Shown piece after piece: positions 23,978 through 35,692 of a stretch of 64,000 nucleotides of DNA; position 1 is the stretch's first letter; each line of letters starts with the position of its first letter. The DNA is from Hormiphora californensis. Its lineage: Eukaryota > Ctenophora > Tentaculata > Cydippida > Pleurobrachiidae. The notes under the pieces were generated by a model, which was not told the DNA's origin, searched no databases, and worked only from the letters and a program-made list of their open reading frames with translations. Where the stretch lies: assembly GCA_020137815.1 (NCBI GenBank), contig CM035355.1:2698731-2762730 (forward strand). The letters run 5' to 3'. Both the position numbers and the translations under genes were made by a program.

Positions 23978-24248
23978 TAAAGTCGGATTTTTTGAAACTG
24001 TCACCCCCCTGGGTGGCGCGCGAGTTTTTATTTGCGCGTCGGAAACGTGTCAGAGACTTGTTTTGGCTCTCACGCCTTTGTTTCTTGACCAATTTCGTCA
24101 AACCAAAGTTTTACGGACTCACAAAATTATGCTCTTTCCGATGATATGCGGCTTTTTGCCGAAAAGTGAGAGGAAGTGGGGGCTGTCACGCGCAAATACG
24201 ACGCCGCGCGTGAAAAGGGGGGTGACAGTTTCAAAAAATCCGACTTTA
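23978..24248. mobile_element. 271-bp MITE with AAGTCGGATTTTTT ends
   Basis: TAAAGTCGGATTTTTTGAAA at the left and TTTCAAAAAATCCGACTTTA at the right are inverted copies extending through CTGTCACCCC. TA forms the flanks. The core is CpG-rich. Related copies or ends lie at 37117-37262, 44184-44203 and 50178-50845. Confidence 0.85.
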
Positions 24249-24905
24249 TAACTCGTATGTTTTTAGAGCTAGATGTAGATGCAAAACTCGGTTAAACAAC
24301 CAGCCGGAAGCGAAAAATCAGTAAAAACGGACGGGGAAAATGTTTGTTTTTTCAGTGGCGTCTGGAAATCTTGAGATCTTAATTTTATCAGCATTTAGTC
24401 GGCGCGCGCCGCGGCGTTAACTTTGCGCGTGCTAAAAGTGACGTGTTGTAGCGCGCTTTGTAAGATGGCGCGTTCAGTAGAATGCTGCCACAACATGGTG
24501 AGGGTCTCGCGCCCTACGTCAACGTCTGACATTGTAGTGACGTCAGTTGTTTGCCATTACCTTCTTTGCAGAAGATGCAGTGTGCAGCAGTTTAACTGGC
24601 CACGACCAAGGGCGGAAGAAGGATGGTAGACACGCTGTGATGAGGGATAGGGCGGAGAGAGTGTGTGTGAGAGAATGATGGGCTTTGGGGGACGAAAAAT
24701 GTATGATTATTACTTCTCAATTTTGAGACATTTCATACAAAATAAAACTCAGTAGTTTTGAGTCGTCAAATAGGCGGCCAGCGTAGCCCATGGATCAAAA
24801 CAACAAAACAGAACAAGCAACAACAACATTTCAACTCTGAAACCGGTTTATAAAACTAGCATAAACTCAGGAAACTATTTTACTAATCCCCACTCTCTAT
24901 CACTA
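24249..24905. other. Intergenic, no gene seen
   Basis: Short frames only. The CpG-rich stretch 24400-24620 could be promoter-like but no gene begins convincingly. The right part should include the DNAJB11 3' UTR. Confidence 0.35.
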
Positions 24906-26622
24906 TCACTGTCCATTATATACAGTCTGTACACTAGCTTGGTTCAGAATAGCCTTAACACTGGCTCTTTCTTCAGCTGATAATTCTCCACGGGGGAATT
25001 TAACATCAAAAGTAATATACATGTTACCAAGTTTATTCCTGTTTTCAAAGTTAGGCATTCCCTCTCCCTTTTTCATGATGGTAGCACCATACCAAGTTAC
25101 TGCTGTTCGTTTTACGGGTACTTTATGTCCATCCAAATGTAATATGTTCATATCAAATCCGATTAGAGCCTCTTGAAGTGAGATAGTCAGGTTGGTGTAG
25201 AGATCATCACCCTTGCGGTGGAATCGGGCATGTCGGAGGGTCTTCACCTTGAAGTATAGGTCACCTGACTCTCCCTCCATGTGGGGCTCTCCCTTTCCTG
25301 TGGAAGAGAGGAGGGGAGTTAGATGATTTGGGGTTATACTGATGGGATAATGTTTAGCGGGGTTGGAATCCCTTATCTCTATATCTTCCCTGAATCTTCA
25401 ATGAATAAGAAACATCTGGGGATTCACTACTATGTGTCTGTGTTGCACTGTACCAATTATACCCAAATTGACACACCCACATTTCTCTCTCTTTAGGGAT
25501 TTGAAAAAAAACACTTACCGGAGAATTTCTGGACCATTCCATCGATCATTCCTGGCTCAATTTCCAGTTCTATCTCCTCAGTTTCAGTTACTAGTTTCAG
25601 TCCAGGACACTGGTCACACACACGATGCTGAGTCATCTGGGGAAATGAGGGGAGTAGTTAGTTGGTTTCAGTTATTTTACCTCCCCTGCTATAACGCTAT
25701 CCGGTGTATCATAACGTATTAATGGCGTGAATTCATTCATAGGTTACGTGTAGCAAACTTCCCAAACCTAGAAACTTAAAAAAGTTTGTACTATAATCTC
25801 GGACAATCTAGGGGTAAACTGCAATATCTTACCTGGAAGGATCCAGGTCCGGTCATGTGAGTCCTCATTTCCATTCTACAGTTACACTGTCTCTGTCCAC
25901 CAGTCTCTTTATACACAGGTCTGTCCCTCTTAATTGTTACAAAGTTACCCAGATACAACTCTTCTAATGTCACTATCAAATCCACCACAACATCGCTACC
26001 CTTCCTCTCCTGCTGCTCCTGCTCCTGGCCACCAAACCCAAAGTGACCAAAGAAGTTGGCAAACGGATCAAAGTTGGCTCCACCTCCCTGTCCCATCTTT
26101 TTGACACCCTCCTCTCCGTGTTTATCAAATGTTTTCCTTTTTTCATCGTCAGCAAGTGTCTCATATGCCTCGCTAATTTCTTTGAACTTGTCAGCGGCTG
26201 TTTCATCGTCAGGGTTTTTGTCGGGGTGATATTTCATTGCCAACTTTCTGTAAGCCTTCTTGATTTCTTTCTTGCTCGCTGACCTGGATAATGGGGTAAT
26301 TGTATAAATTGATTTTGTAGAAATTTATATTACATATAACATGGTGACTGGCGGGATCTGTGTTTTAAACAACTCCCCGGGGAATGGGAATACAATGTTT
26401 ACAACGTAGATCCCGCACAAATAGTGCACCATTGATTGTAAAGTTTAAAGTGAGTACCAAGATTATTAGTTAGGTCAAAATGTCTCACGCAATAGCAACT
26501 CAATAACCAGACAACAACGAACACTAAACGCACCTGCTAACACCTAAGATATTGTAGAAGTCCCGTCCTGCCAGGGCCAGGAGGAGAATGGAGAAGAGAA
26601 CTAACACACGCCGACACACCAT
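24906..26622 (-). CDS. DNAJB11: DNAJB11 / ERdj3, ER-lumenal Hsp40
   Basis: Soluble ER co-chaperone that delivers unfolded clients to BiP. Four exons join in phase: 26534-26622, 25833-26283, 25519-25636 and 24906-25297, about 349 residues against 358 in human. Order: a signal peptide ([13 protein letters not shown]); a J domain starting [11 protein letters not shown] with the HPD motif in MKYHPDKNP; a Gly/Phe linker ([15 protein letters not shown]); substrate-binding domains with the cysteine set CNC, CDQC characteristic of ERdj3; and the C-terminal SVQTVYNGQ close to human SVQKVYNG. Each feature matches the family, and phase agrees at all junctions. No KDEL-type tail, as in the family. The upstream ATG was chosen because it gives the signal peptide directly before GRDFY. 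Confidence 0.96.
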
Positions 26623-27399
26623 ATCTGACTAGGAGTATTGTAAGTAACATAAGGGTATTATACATTTGTTAAAATCAAACATAGTTTTCAAACTAAAATT
26701 AGAGTTTGTCAAAGAATCAATAAGTAATGAGATCAAAGTATTATGGGGTTAAAACAGAAAATATCAGGGTTATTGTCACGTATGGAGGGCCTCCATTGGA
26801 GGCACGACACTATGTTGCGACTTGCCTAGGTAGACTGTGTTTCGGCCCCCCCCCCCTTCCTTAACAAATGTAAAGGGAGGGTTAGAACATAACACATTGC
26901 GACGTGCATAGGATTGCGACGTGCATGCCTCCGTTAGTCACGTATTACGTAACACATGCATCCTCCCTCTGACGGCTGACACACGGTTTCCAGGACTTTG
27001 TGAGATATGGAATAAGACTATAGTGATACAAGGGACAAGTTACAACGAGAGGATGAAAGACTGGGTAAATGATGAGAGACTGGGACAGAAATGTTGGAAG
27101 AAAGAAAATGAGATAGGAAGAAAGAAAATGAGATAGAAAGAACTAGTGAGAGCATGAGAGAAAGAACAGTCTAGAATGACGGACACTGATGGATAACAAA
27201 TACAATGCATCAAACAGAGCTTACACGTGACATTGTGAGATGGCCTCTATGACTTGATTATCCTCTAACTGCCCAGTGTGCAGGCTAGGACGGTAGCAAG
27301 TAAATATCCGAGTTAACTCCGCCGATGTGATGATCCGAGGGGCGAGGGGCGGCCAATGGTATTAGAATTCGGACCATGGCGATGGTAATCTTGTAATCT
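26623..27399. other. DNAJB11 upstream region
   Basis: No gene seen. Contains a degenerate hairpin element (26822-26893, GCCTAGGTAGACTGTGTTTC to GAGGGTTAGAACATAACA) that is also present near 22712-22775. Promoter of DNAJB11 expected. Confidence 0.4.
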
Positions 27400-28271
27400 T
27401 GTAATCTTCTTCGTGTACAAACTACACAGGTGTCAGTTCCTCACAGAGCCTCCCCCTCCCTGGAAACGATCCGTATCCAGTCCAAGATTGAATTGTTGTT
27501 TTGTTTTGGGTATCCGAGAACCGGTGGGCGATCCGGAAATCTCGTCATCCATTTCCCTAGTAGTACCTTGAACGACGGTAGGTTTTCCGCTAAGTTCACT
27601 TCCCTGGGTAGTGTGTTCCATAGTCGAGTCGCTCTACAGATAAACGAGTTGTGGTACTTCGTCGCGACTGACTTCTGTGTGTTTGTGGGACATGTTGGGA
27701 CCTCCGCTTTTTTCCCGAGACGGTTGTTGTTATAAAAGCGGATGCCGATGTTGTTGGGTGCGTTGCCGTTTGCCATCTTCCACATCATTATGATGCTGTA
27801 ACGTTCTCGGCGGCGTTGAAGGGAAGTAAAATTCAGCTTTTTCAAACGCTCCCAGTAGTTTAGTTCAGCCATTCCCTTGATCCGTTTGGTGAACTTCCGC
27901 TGGATTGCTTCAACGTCCTGGATGTCAGAGATCTTTGGCGAATCCCATAGTGGACAGCAATATTCCAGTTTACTGCGGACCAGACTTTTGTACAGGATAG
28001 TCATAGTTTTTTCCTCCCTTGTTTTGAAGGCCCTCAATACCCATGCACTCATCTTTCGGGCGTCAGATGTCATTTTTCCTATTTGATGTTCCCAGGATAA
28101 ATCATCTGACAGTTGGACCCCTAAGTCACGGACACAATGTTTTGGTTCAATCTTGAGTCCCTCTGGAGTATAGTACGTTTGGAGGTCTTGGGTGAATGGT
28201 AACTGTTTAAGTAGTTGAGTTTTGTTGAGAGAGTATTGCAAAACCTCAAACTTATCTTCGTTCAGACTCAT
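27400..28271 (-). mobile_element. LINE element 1, 3' segment (RT thumb and C-terminal region)
   Basis: The open frame 27441-28271 continues the reverse transcriptase of element 1 after a nested insertion. It has the CR1/L2-type C-terminal block (SLVRSKLEYCCPLWDS, IQRKFTKRIKGM, YWERLKKLNFTSLQRRRERY). The 3' end carries a short tandem tail, ATTACAAG repeated about three times (27389-27413). 28258-28271 is one copy of the 14-bp duplication flanking the inserted retroposon. Confidence 0.9.
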
Positions 28272-28870
28272 ACTACTACTACTACTACTACTCGGAGTGC
28301 CTGGGCTTGCCTACGGCAAGCCCACAGGGACTATCGCAAAGCGATATCGCCGGCACTGGAGAAGAGTCCCCCCGCCCTCTCCCCTCGCATGGAACTACCA
28401 TCTGGCAGGTTCACAATATAACGAGAGATTTGGAGTGGGGCTCTTCTCGGGGTTGTTCTAGTCCTGTGTGGTTATTTTTACCAGGAACGTTTATACATAC
28501 TTTGATCTTGAACCACAGTTTCGTCTTCGTTTTCAATTAATCTTTGATACGGGATATGTGAGACCTATCTGTCTGATTAGGTTCAATTAGGTTAGAAGGC
28601 TAAACTAGCAAGGATTTGTTCTCAGTCCACAGTTTTGTTTAGTATGTATATATTGGTGGCGGGTGGGGTGGTTCGGGCTGGGTGGAGGCTAATAGGGCTA
28701 GATATTTGGTTGAAAAGGGGAGTGAGAAAAATAGGGCTAGATATTGGGTTGAATTCTTTTAATTTTATTGACATAATACCATGTAGAACATGTGTTTAGG
28801 TACCAGATATTATCTGTATACAGCCATCTTAATTCTTGGAGCAGCAAACAGTGGCCTTCTGAATTGCTAC
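28272..28870 (-). mobile_element. Nested 599-bp retroposon with (AGT)n tail
   Basis: It interrupts the RT frame of element 1. TCGTTCAGACTCAT occurs exactly at both borders (28258-28271 and 28871-28884). On the minus strand it ends with (AGT)n. Just before that are two small hairpins, GGCTTGCCGTAGGCAAGCC and ATCGCTTTGCGAT. No long frame. It could be a SINE or a 5'-truncated LINE; internal promoter boxes were not convincing. Confidence 0.85.
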
Positions 28871-31400
28871 TCGTTCAGACTCATGTTGTTGGCCTTCGAC
28901 CAAATTCCCACTTTTGTCAGGTCCTCTTGGAGTTGGTCATGTGACACTTCCCTTTCAATTCCCTTTATGAGTTTAGTGTCGTCGGCAAGAGTTTTGGTTG
29001 TTGAGTGTACAACGGCTGAGTTTAGGTCTGCAACATATATGATGAAGAGTATTGGCCCGAGTACGGTTCCTTGAGGAACTCCACTAAGCACTTTCTCCAG
29101 TGATGAGAGTTTTCCATCCACCACGACAGTTTGGTATCTGTCGGTCAGGAAGCATCTGATCCAACTGAGAACTTTTCCGCGGATACCGTAACGTTCTAGC
29201 TTTGCCAGGAGAACGCTGATGTCGACCTTATCAAATGCCTTTGCATAGTCGACATATATAACGTCGACTTCGTTTCCCTCCCTTAGTTCTTTTAGGATTG
29301 TATCCACGTGTTCAATCAACTGGGTGAGACAGCTCCGTTGCTTCCGGAACCCATGCTGAGATTCGGGAAATAGGTTATTCTCCTCGAAGTGTTGGACAAG
29401 GTGTTTCTTCATGACACGTTCGAATGTTTTGATGACATTTGACGTGAGGGAGACGGGGCGGTAATTCGCAGCTTTGGTTCTATCTCCTTTTTTGAAGATG
29501 GGTACTACTTGTTGTTTCTTCATAGACGGTGGGATGACTTCCTCTTCCATTGATTTGTTCCAGAGGAGCCAAAAAGGGTAGCAAAGCTGTGCTCTGCACT
29601 CATAAAGAATCCTAGCCGGGATGTCACCGTCCGGTGCCGCTCCATACGGATCAATTTCCTTTAGGGCGGACTGGATATCCTCTGGCGTAAAGTCAAAGTT
29701 TTCAGTGACCAGATTTGGTTCCGACTTAATCCAGGTCAGGCTCTTCTCAGCGTCTACATCAGCAGGGTTGCTGAACACTCCTACATATTGGTTTTGTAGT
29801 AGCTGTGCTTTCTCAGCACTGTCGGTTGTCAGGCTTCCATCCTGTCTCCTCAGTGGTGCGATTGTTGAAGCTGTTTTAGACTTCTTTTTCGCATAAGTGT
29901 AGAAGAAACGAGGGTTGATTTTTATCGTTCCGACTGCGTTTATCTCCTCTTGGTCTAGGTTTTCAAGGATCTTCTCCTTCCTTCTGAGAGTTAGGAGGTC
30001 CAGTTCCTCATAAAGAGTTTCCTTACTGAGTGGGTCAAGATCTCCTTCTAGTTTCTTCTTTATTTTTCTTGACTTCCGTTTAAAAGATTCAGATATCCTC
30101 TGTGTATGCCGTTTTCCTTTTCCGTGTTCGGCCTTACCAGGGAGGGTTTCTTCTGCAATTTCACGTACGATTTGGGTTACGTAGGTCTTGAACTGCTCAA
30201 GGTCATAAACATCACCATTTTTGCAGAGCTGGAGTAGTCCATCCCAGTTTATTTCGCACAGTTGTGTTTTCATTGGGAGGTAGTCAACATTATGTATCTT
30301 CACTTTTCTGAAGGGGTCATCTTCAGTTTTAGCGTTAACAACACTGTCCAATGGGTTGTATGCCATGGTACATTCCACTACACGATGGTCAGATATTTTG
30401 CTATCTACAGTTGTCACATTTGCAAAGTATTCAGGGGTGTTTGTGAACACCAGATCCAGGATATTCGTTCCTCTTGTTGGGGTTGTGACAAGTTGTGTAA
30501 TGAAATTCTCGTTGACGAATTCAAGAGTTTGGTGGTAAGGGCCAGCCTCTCTTCCTCCTTGGGATGGAAATGTCATTGTTTCCCAATCTATGTTTGGGAG
30601 ATTGAAGTCTCCGATGATAATAATCTCTGGTGTTCGCCCATCATTTTCCTCGATAACCGAGTTGATCTCTGCTTGGAGTTTCGTTAGAGATTCTGCATAC
30701 GATTTTTCCTCTGTGTCTGGTGGTCGGTACATACAGGCAAAGAAAAGGTTTTTCTGTTCGGAGAAAGCGGTTACAAGACTTGTCTGGCGGTCACTCCATG
30801 AAAATTGTTTTGTAATCGGCACGTCTTTGTTGATGTATAACAAGCAACCTCCTCCGACTTTCAATTCTCTATCTGCTCTCAGAGTAACATATCCGGGAAT
30901 CGATATTTGGGCATCTGATATGTAACTTTTTAGCCACGTTTCGGTGATACCCACTGCTAAAACAGGTGGTTCGTTTGAGCTCGGGGACATCAGTGTTTCC
31001 TGGATGTAGGGGAGTTTCCATTTAGTCTCCCCACCAGCTGCCGGTGAGATCGACCTGCAGTTTAGTAGAAGGACCTTTGAGATCGGTGAGTCAGAGGATG
31101 GAGTGTCTGTAGCTCTCCTATTCTCTCTGTTGGTATCATGTAGTCTGGCATAATCCCTGAGTGGTCCATGGTGAAGGGTTTGACCGGAGAGCTTGTATCC
31201 CTTTGGATTAGGGCTTTCATCAGCTGTTGAATCTGTTGACCCTGATATAGGAACCCTTCCTTCATTTCCTTTACCAGGGATTTCAGAAAAACCGATGTTT
31301 CGGAGGAATCCCGTCCCTCCGGGGTGTGGTTCAGTGCATCGGTATAGGGATGGGGGTGGGTATGGGGACGGGGGCTATTGTCCTCGCTCCTCTGTGTAGT
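28871..31400 (-). mobile_element. LINE element 1, middle segment (end of ORF1, endonuclease, RT)
   Basis: The open frame 28867-30990 carries the apurinic-type endonuclease (ITETWLKSYISDAQISIPG, IIGDFNLPNIDW, SDHRVVE) and RT (YRPVSLTSNVIKTFERV, VDYAKAFDKVD, VPQGTVLGPILF, LADDTKL in place of the usual FADD). It extends upstream of the first ATG (LLLNCRSISPA). The frame 31062-31265 and its upstream extension are the end of ORF1, overlapping the ORF2 start. The left border is the nested retroposon and the right border is the inserted element 2. Clade assignment to the CR1/L2 group comes from the C-terminal block. Confidence 0.9.
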
Positions 31401-31520
31401 TGTTTCCCTTACAAGTTTACAAGTTTACAAGTTTACAATAAAAGTTTTAGTGTACACAACAGGCCTTCCCTTAGTGGGTCCACCTAAATAAATTAAACAC
31501 GTATCACCTCTCAGCCACTC

Positions 31521-34496
31521 TCAGACATGAACAGCACATTGAGGGGAAATATCATTGGGAAGTGATGGATAGCCTCTGACAGGGGGACGGTCATAAAAGC
31601 CTGTCAAGTAATTGCCCAGGGATGATTTGAATTGACCTAAGCTTCCGCAAGAGTTAACGGCCGCTGGCAACCTGTTCCACAGGTGAGCAGCTCTCGGTCC
31701 GAAGGAAGAATGGTACTGGTTCGCTCTCCAGGTCTCAGCCCGATATGGAAACATTGGTGGGACTAGCCTCATACCCAGCCTTGCACTGTGTTGGAACACA
31801 AGATTTGCAGAATTCGGAACAAACCCATGGATCGTCTTCAACACATGTATCAACATGTAACGTTGTCTCCTACGTTGAAGAGACATCAGGTTTAGAACTT
31901 TTAATCTCTCCCAATAGTCGAGATTCTGCATTCCATCAAGTCTTCTAGTAAAACACCTTTGGACGTTCTCAATTGACTTGATGTCCCCAGACTTTGACGG
32001 ATCCCAGACCAGACAACAATACTCCAAAATTGGTCTGACCAGTGATTTGAAGAGTTGCAACATTACCTCTGGTGAACGATCTCGAAAAACACTGAAAATC
32101 CACCCAGATAGGAGAGAGGCTCTCCTCACAATGGTGGCAATGTGCTTAGACCAAGAACCATCCGAGGACATCTGGACACCCAAGTCACGGACATCAGCTT
32201 CAGGAAACAGTTGTACTCCAGATTTTGTGGTATACGAACATATGTCAACTGAAAAAGGGAATTCCTTGTAGATTGCCGACTTGTTCAGTCTGTAACTCAG
32301 GAGTTGAAATTTCTGATCATGTAGCACCATATTGTTTATCTTGGCCCATTCTGTAACCTTCAAAAGATCAGATTGTAAACCCTCCTGATCAACAATATCT
32401 GTTATGGCTTTCATTAACTTGGTATCATCCGCAAAGGTGAGACACATACTACCATCCAGTACAGATTCCAGGTCCAGTATATAAATAAGGAAGAGGAGAG
32501 GGCCCAGGACACTACCCTGCGCCACCCCGCTGAGCACCTCCACCCATGGTGACCTAACCCCATCCACCATCACACACTGCTGCCTGCCCAGGATCCACGC
32601 ACTGATCCACTGATGAAGTTTTCCTCCAATCCCGTACCTTTTCAACTTAGCTAGCAACACATTGATATCCACCGAATCAAATGCTTTAGAAAAGTCTAAA
32701 TAGAGCACATCAACTTCTCTATCTCCACAGAGTTCAGTTAGGATGTAGTCAACATGAGATAACAGCTGGGACATAGTACTACGTCCCTTTCGAAAACCGT
32801 GTTGCGTTTCACTCTGTAACTGCATCTCATCCAAATAATCAGCTATTCTCTTTCTGACTAGCCGCTCAAACACCTTCGATAGGTGACTTGTGATCGACAC
32901 AGGGCGATAATTTGCCGTCGTAGACTTCGACCCTTTCTTAAAGATCGGTGTTATGAACTGCTGCTTTAAACAATTTGGAACAGCCCCATCTTCAAATGAC
33001 TTGTTCCATAACATCCATATAGGATAAGACAAGCTGCTGTTACATCGTTTCAGAATGCACGAAGGAATGCAGCCCGGAGGTGAGGCCGAAAAGGGTTTAA
33101 GCTCCTCTAGTGCACTCTGGATACAATTCTGTGAAAAATCCATGGTCGTCAGGATCTCACCAAGGTCCTCAATGTTACCCGCTGCCACAGAGGGATCAAT
33201 AGCCGCCGGATTGCTGAAGACACTAGCAAACTGGTGTTGTAGTAGGTTAGCCTTCTCCAGGGGGTCCACAGTTAAGGAACCATCCGCACGCTCAAGGGGG
33301 GCAACTGATGATTTAACCTTGGAGTTCTTTTTAACGTGAGTATAAAAGTACTTGGGGTTCACCTTGATAGCACCCACAGCTTTCCTCTCCACTTTCTTGT
33401 CCCTTGATATCAGATGGGATTTGATTTTCCCAATTAAACAATCCATCACCGATTTCCACTTTACTGAATCGTTCTTACGTTTATCAAGTTTACGCCTCCT
33501 GCTAGTCAAATGCCTGAGCTCCTTGTCTACAAAGTCCTTTCGCATTTTCTTCACTCGGCAATGTGACTTAACCACCTTGAACACTCTATCTCGAACAGCT
33601 TCCACAAACAATGAGCCATCCTCATCACCCAGATCCAAACACTCAACAAGCAGTTTGTCCCAATCAGTAGCTGCAAGGTCAGCATCAATACTCACAAAGT
33701 CCGCTGAATGGAGATCCAGTTGCCGATAACCTTCCAGTTTGCCAGGCAGAAATAGACTTACTGGACCGAGAGGGTTGAAGGTGAGGTGACATGATACCCA
33801 CAGATGATCTGATACACCCTCATCTGTAATGGAAATATCGCTGAAGTAGTCCGGTCGATTGGTGAACACTAGATCTAACGTATTGTTGCCCCTGGTAGGG
33901 CCCTCTACAACCTGGGATAAAAAATTAGTGTCCATAAAGTCCGATACAACATTGTAGTTAGGCTGATCAACTGGGACTGATGACCCGTCAACCCAATTAA
34001 AGAGTGGGAGATTAAAATCACCCGATAATACCACTTCTGGTAACCCGCTCTCACTGTACTTATCGATAAATGTTTGTAAGGTATTCATTAGTCTCTGAAA
34101 GTCCAAAACACTCGACTCTGAACGATAAACAGCAGCAAATATGGTGTTAATCTGGCCAACATAGACAGCTTTCATATTGTTAAACGCACTAGCAAAACAT
34201 GTACTATCAGAAACAGCCAGCGACGAGTGAACATACAGAGCACAGCCTCCACCGACTCTACTCACTCTGTCACTCCTATAAACATTATATCCCGGTATCT
34301 CAACCTGGGCATCTGAGTGATACCCTTTAAACCAGGTTTCAGTAACTGCAATGGCTACTGTAGGAGTTTTCTCATTTCTTATATAATCTCTAATAAGACC
34401 GAGTTTCCAGCACGTATCACCTGCCGGACTTAGACTCCTTGCATTAAGCAGTAATATGTTACTCGTAGTAGAAACAGTCCCTAACGATCTCTCCAT
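31521..34496 (-). CDS. LINE element 2 ORF2: endonuclease and reverse transcriptase
   Basis: A 991-residue frame. It has an N-terminal endonuclease (LLLNARSLSPAGDTCWKL, VTETWFKGYHSDAQVEIPG, LSGDFNLPLFNW, SDHLWVSCHL). The RT core has NYRPVSITSHLSKVFERL, FSKAFDSVD, VAQGSVLGPLLFLIY and catalytic FADDTKL. The C-terminal region has LVRPILEYCCLVWDP and YWERLKVLNLMSLQRRRQRY. Target-primed reverse transcription would be its role. All catalytic signatures appear intact, so the element may be young. Confidence 0.93.
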   Translation of the reverse strand: MERSLGTVSTTSNILLLNARSLSPAGDTCWKLGLIRDYIRNEKTPTVAIAVTETWFKGYHSDAQVEIPGYNVYRSDRVSRVGGGCALYVHSSLAVSDSTCFASAFNNMKAVYVGQINTIFAAVYRSESSVLDFQRLMNTLQTFIDKYSESGLPEVVLSGDFNLPLFNWVDGSSVPVDQPNYNVVSDFMDTNFLSQVVEGPTRGNNTLDLVFTNRPDYFSDISITDEGVSDHLWVSCHLTFNPLGPVSLFLPGKLEGYRQLDLHSADFVSIDADLAATDWDKLLVECLDLGDEDGSLFVEAVRDRVFKVVKSHCRVKKMRKDFVDKELRHLTSRRRKLDKRKNDSVKWKSVMDCLIGKIKSHLISRDKKVERKAVGAIKVNPKYFYTHVKKNSKVKSSVAPLERADGSLTVDPLEKANLLQHQFASVFSNPAAIDPSVAAGNIEDLGEILTTMDFSQNCIQSALEELKPFSASPPGCIPSCILKRCNSSLSYPIWMLWNKSFEDGAVPNCLKQQFITPIFKKGSKSTTANYRPVSITSHLSKVFERLVRKRIADYLDEMQLQSETQHGFRKGRSTMSQLLSHVDYILTELCGDREVDVLYLDFSKAFDSVDINVLLAKLKRYGIGGKLHQWISAWILGRQQCVMVDGVRSPWVEVLSGVAQGSVLGPLLFLIYILDLESVLDGSMCLTFADDTKLMKAITDIVDQEGLQSDLLKVTEWAKINNMVLHDQKFQLLSYRLNKSAIYKEFPFSVDICSYTTKSGVQLFPEADVRDLGVQMSSDGSWSKHIATIVRRASLLSGWIFSVFRDRSPEVMLQLFKSLVRPILEYCCLVWDPSKSGDIKSIENVQRCFTRRLDGMQNLDYWERLKVLNLMSLQRRRQRYMLIHVLKTIHGFVPNSANLVFQHSARLGMRLVPPMFPYRAETWRANQYHSSFGPRAAHLWNRLPAAVNSCGSLGQFKSSLGNYLTGFYDRPPVRGYPSLPNDISPQCAVHV

Positions 34497-35692
34497 TGAC
34501 TTTGGGTCGGGCGTATCGTCTCTATACTCTCGAACCTCTTGTCTAGCATCTGTTTCATTCTCACTTCCATTCTCCCGAACAGTCTCTCTAAAAAAGAATC
34601 CTCATCAAATCGGGGTGGTTCACGGGTGTCATTGGAGTTACCACTCGGATGTTGGGATCGTGGTATCTCCGTATCCCTAGCATAGTTCGTCTCAGCCCTT
34701 CCGACACCAAAAGACAGGGTTCTGTTCCGATTGAGAGTCTCGTCCACTGCAACTCGTCGGGTGTTCTTGAGATGCTGAAAACGACAGTCCTTCTTGAGGC
34801 ATTCGTGCCTGAACTGGGAAGAGCGGCAGATAGGTGGATGGTAGTATCGACACTCTTTCCCCAGCTGACAGCCGTATTTCTTCATGGACCCATGGGCGCA
34901 GTATCTCCGGCACATTGGGGGGTGTGACTTCTGGCATGAAACTCCGTCGATCTTCTTCGTTCCGTAGCGGCCGTACTTGCACCGATTTTGTAGGTAGTGT
35001 TGGCACACCGGGATCGGCTTATCATCGTCTTTCTTCTTGCCCTCATCAGCCTCCTCCACACTGTTGATTTTATGACCGGGTGGCTTCTGCTGGTGTTCTG
35101 GTTTGGTGTCTCCAACCTCTGACATGAAGCTGAACCTCCTCCTTAGGGCGTCATCCGAAGCCTCACTTGCTGCACTCTTGGGAGGGCTTGCAAACTCCCC
35201 ACTGGAACCCACAAACTTTTCCAGTGTGTGTTTCTTGCAACACATGTGACAAATCCACTTGAAACCTGGAATAGAGCACAGCGGTTGCTCCTGGATTAGG
35301 GTGCAATTATGGCTCCCTGCCCCACAACTTCCACAATTGAACCTGGATTTCTCACACCTTTTGATCACATAGTCTTTCTCGCATGCCTCACAAAATTGCG
35401 GAAATAGACTTTCAATAGCCATTATCAACCAGTCGATGAGACTGGCTTTGTCCCGGTACCGTTTTTCCTTTCCGTCATCAGTACGGGGTTTCCCCCCAAA
35501 GAAAAGCGCAGCCTCCTCCAAAACAATGTCCGTAAAACGATCAAGTGCCTTGAGATTGGTCTGGTACCTTTTAGCTGTAGGACTGTAGGCCTTCACGATC
35601 CGTTTCACCTCGTCACTACAGTCGGGGTCATCACATAGCTCCGACAGCACTGCTTTCTGTTTCGCTAGTATCTCGTTTGACATATCCGGCAT
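34481..35692 (-). CDS. LINE element 2 ORF1: zinc-finger RNA-binding-type protein
   Basis: The open frame runs on to 35977 but residues before MPDMSNEIL belong to element 1 read out of frame, so I start at 35692 (about 403 residues). A PHD-like cysteine cluster (CEACEKDY, then FNCGSCGAGSHNC, GFKWICHMC) is followed by several CCCH-like fingers (CQHYLQNRCKYG, CRRYCAHGSMKKYGC, CRYYHPPIC, CLKKDCRFQH). It probably packages element RNA (inferred from the ORF1 position). The sister ORF1 of element 1 has the same layout. Confidence 0.8.
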   Translation of the reverse strand: MPDMSNEILAKQKAVLSELCDDPDCSDEVKRIVKAYSPTAKRYQTNLKALDRFTDIVLEEAALFFGGKPRTDDGKEKRYRDKASLIDWLIMAIESLFPQFCEACEKDYVIKRCEKSRFNCGSCGAGSHNCTLIQEQPLCSIPGFKWICHMCCKKHTLEKFVGSSGEFASPPKSAASEASDDALRRRFSFMSEVGDTKPEHQQKPPGHKINSVEEADEGKKKDDDKPIPVCQHYLQNRCKYGRYGTKKIDGVSCQKSHPPMCRRYCAHGSMKKYGCQLGKECRYYHPPICRSSQFRHECLKKDCRFQHLKNTRRVAVDETLNRNRTLSFGVGRAETNYARDTEIPRSQHPSGNSNDTREPPRFDEDSFLERLFGRMEVRMKQMLDKRFESIETIRPTQSQWRDR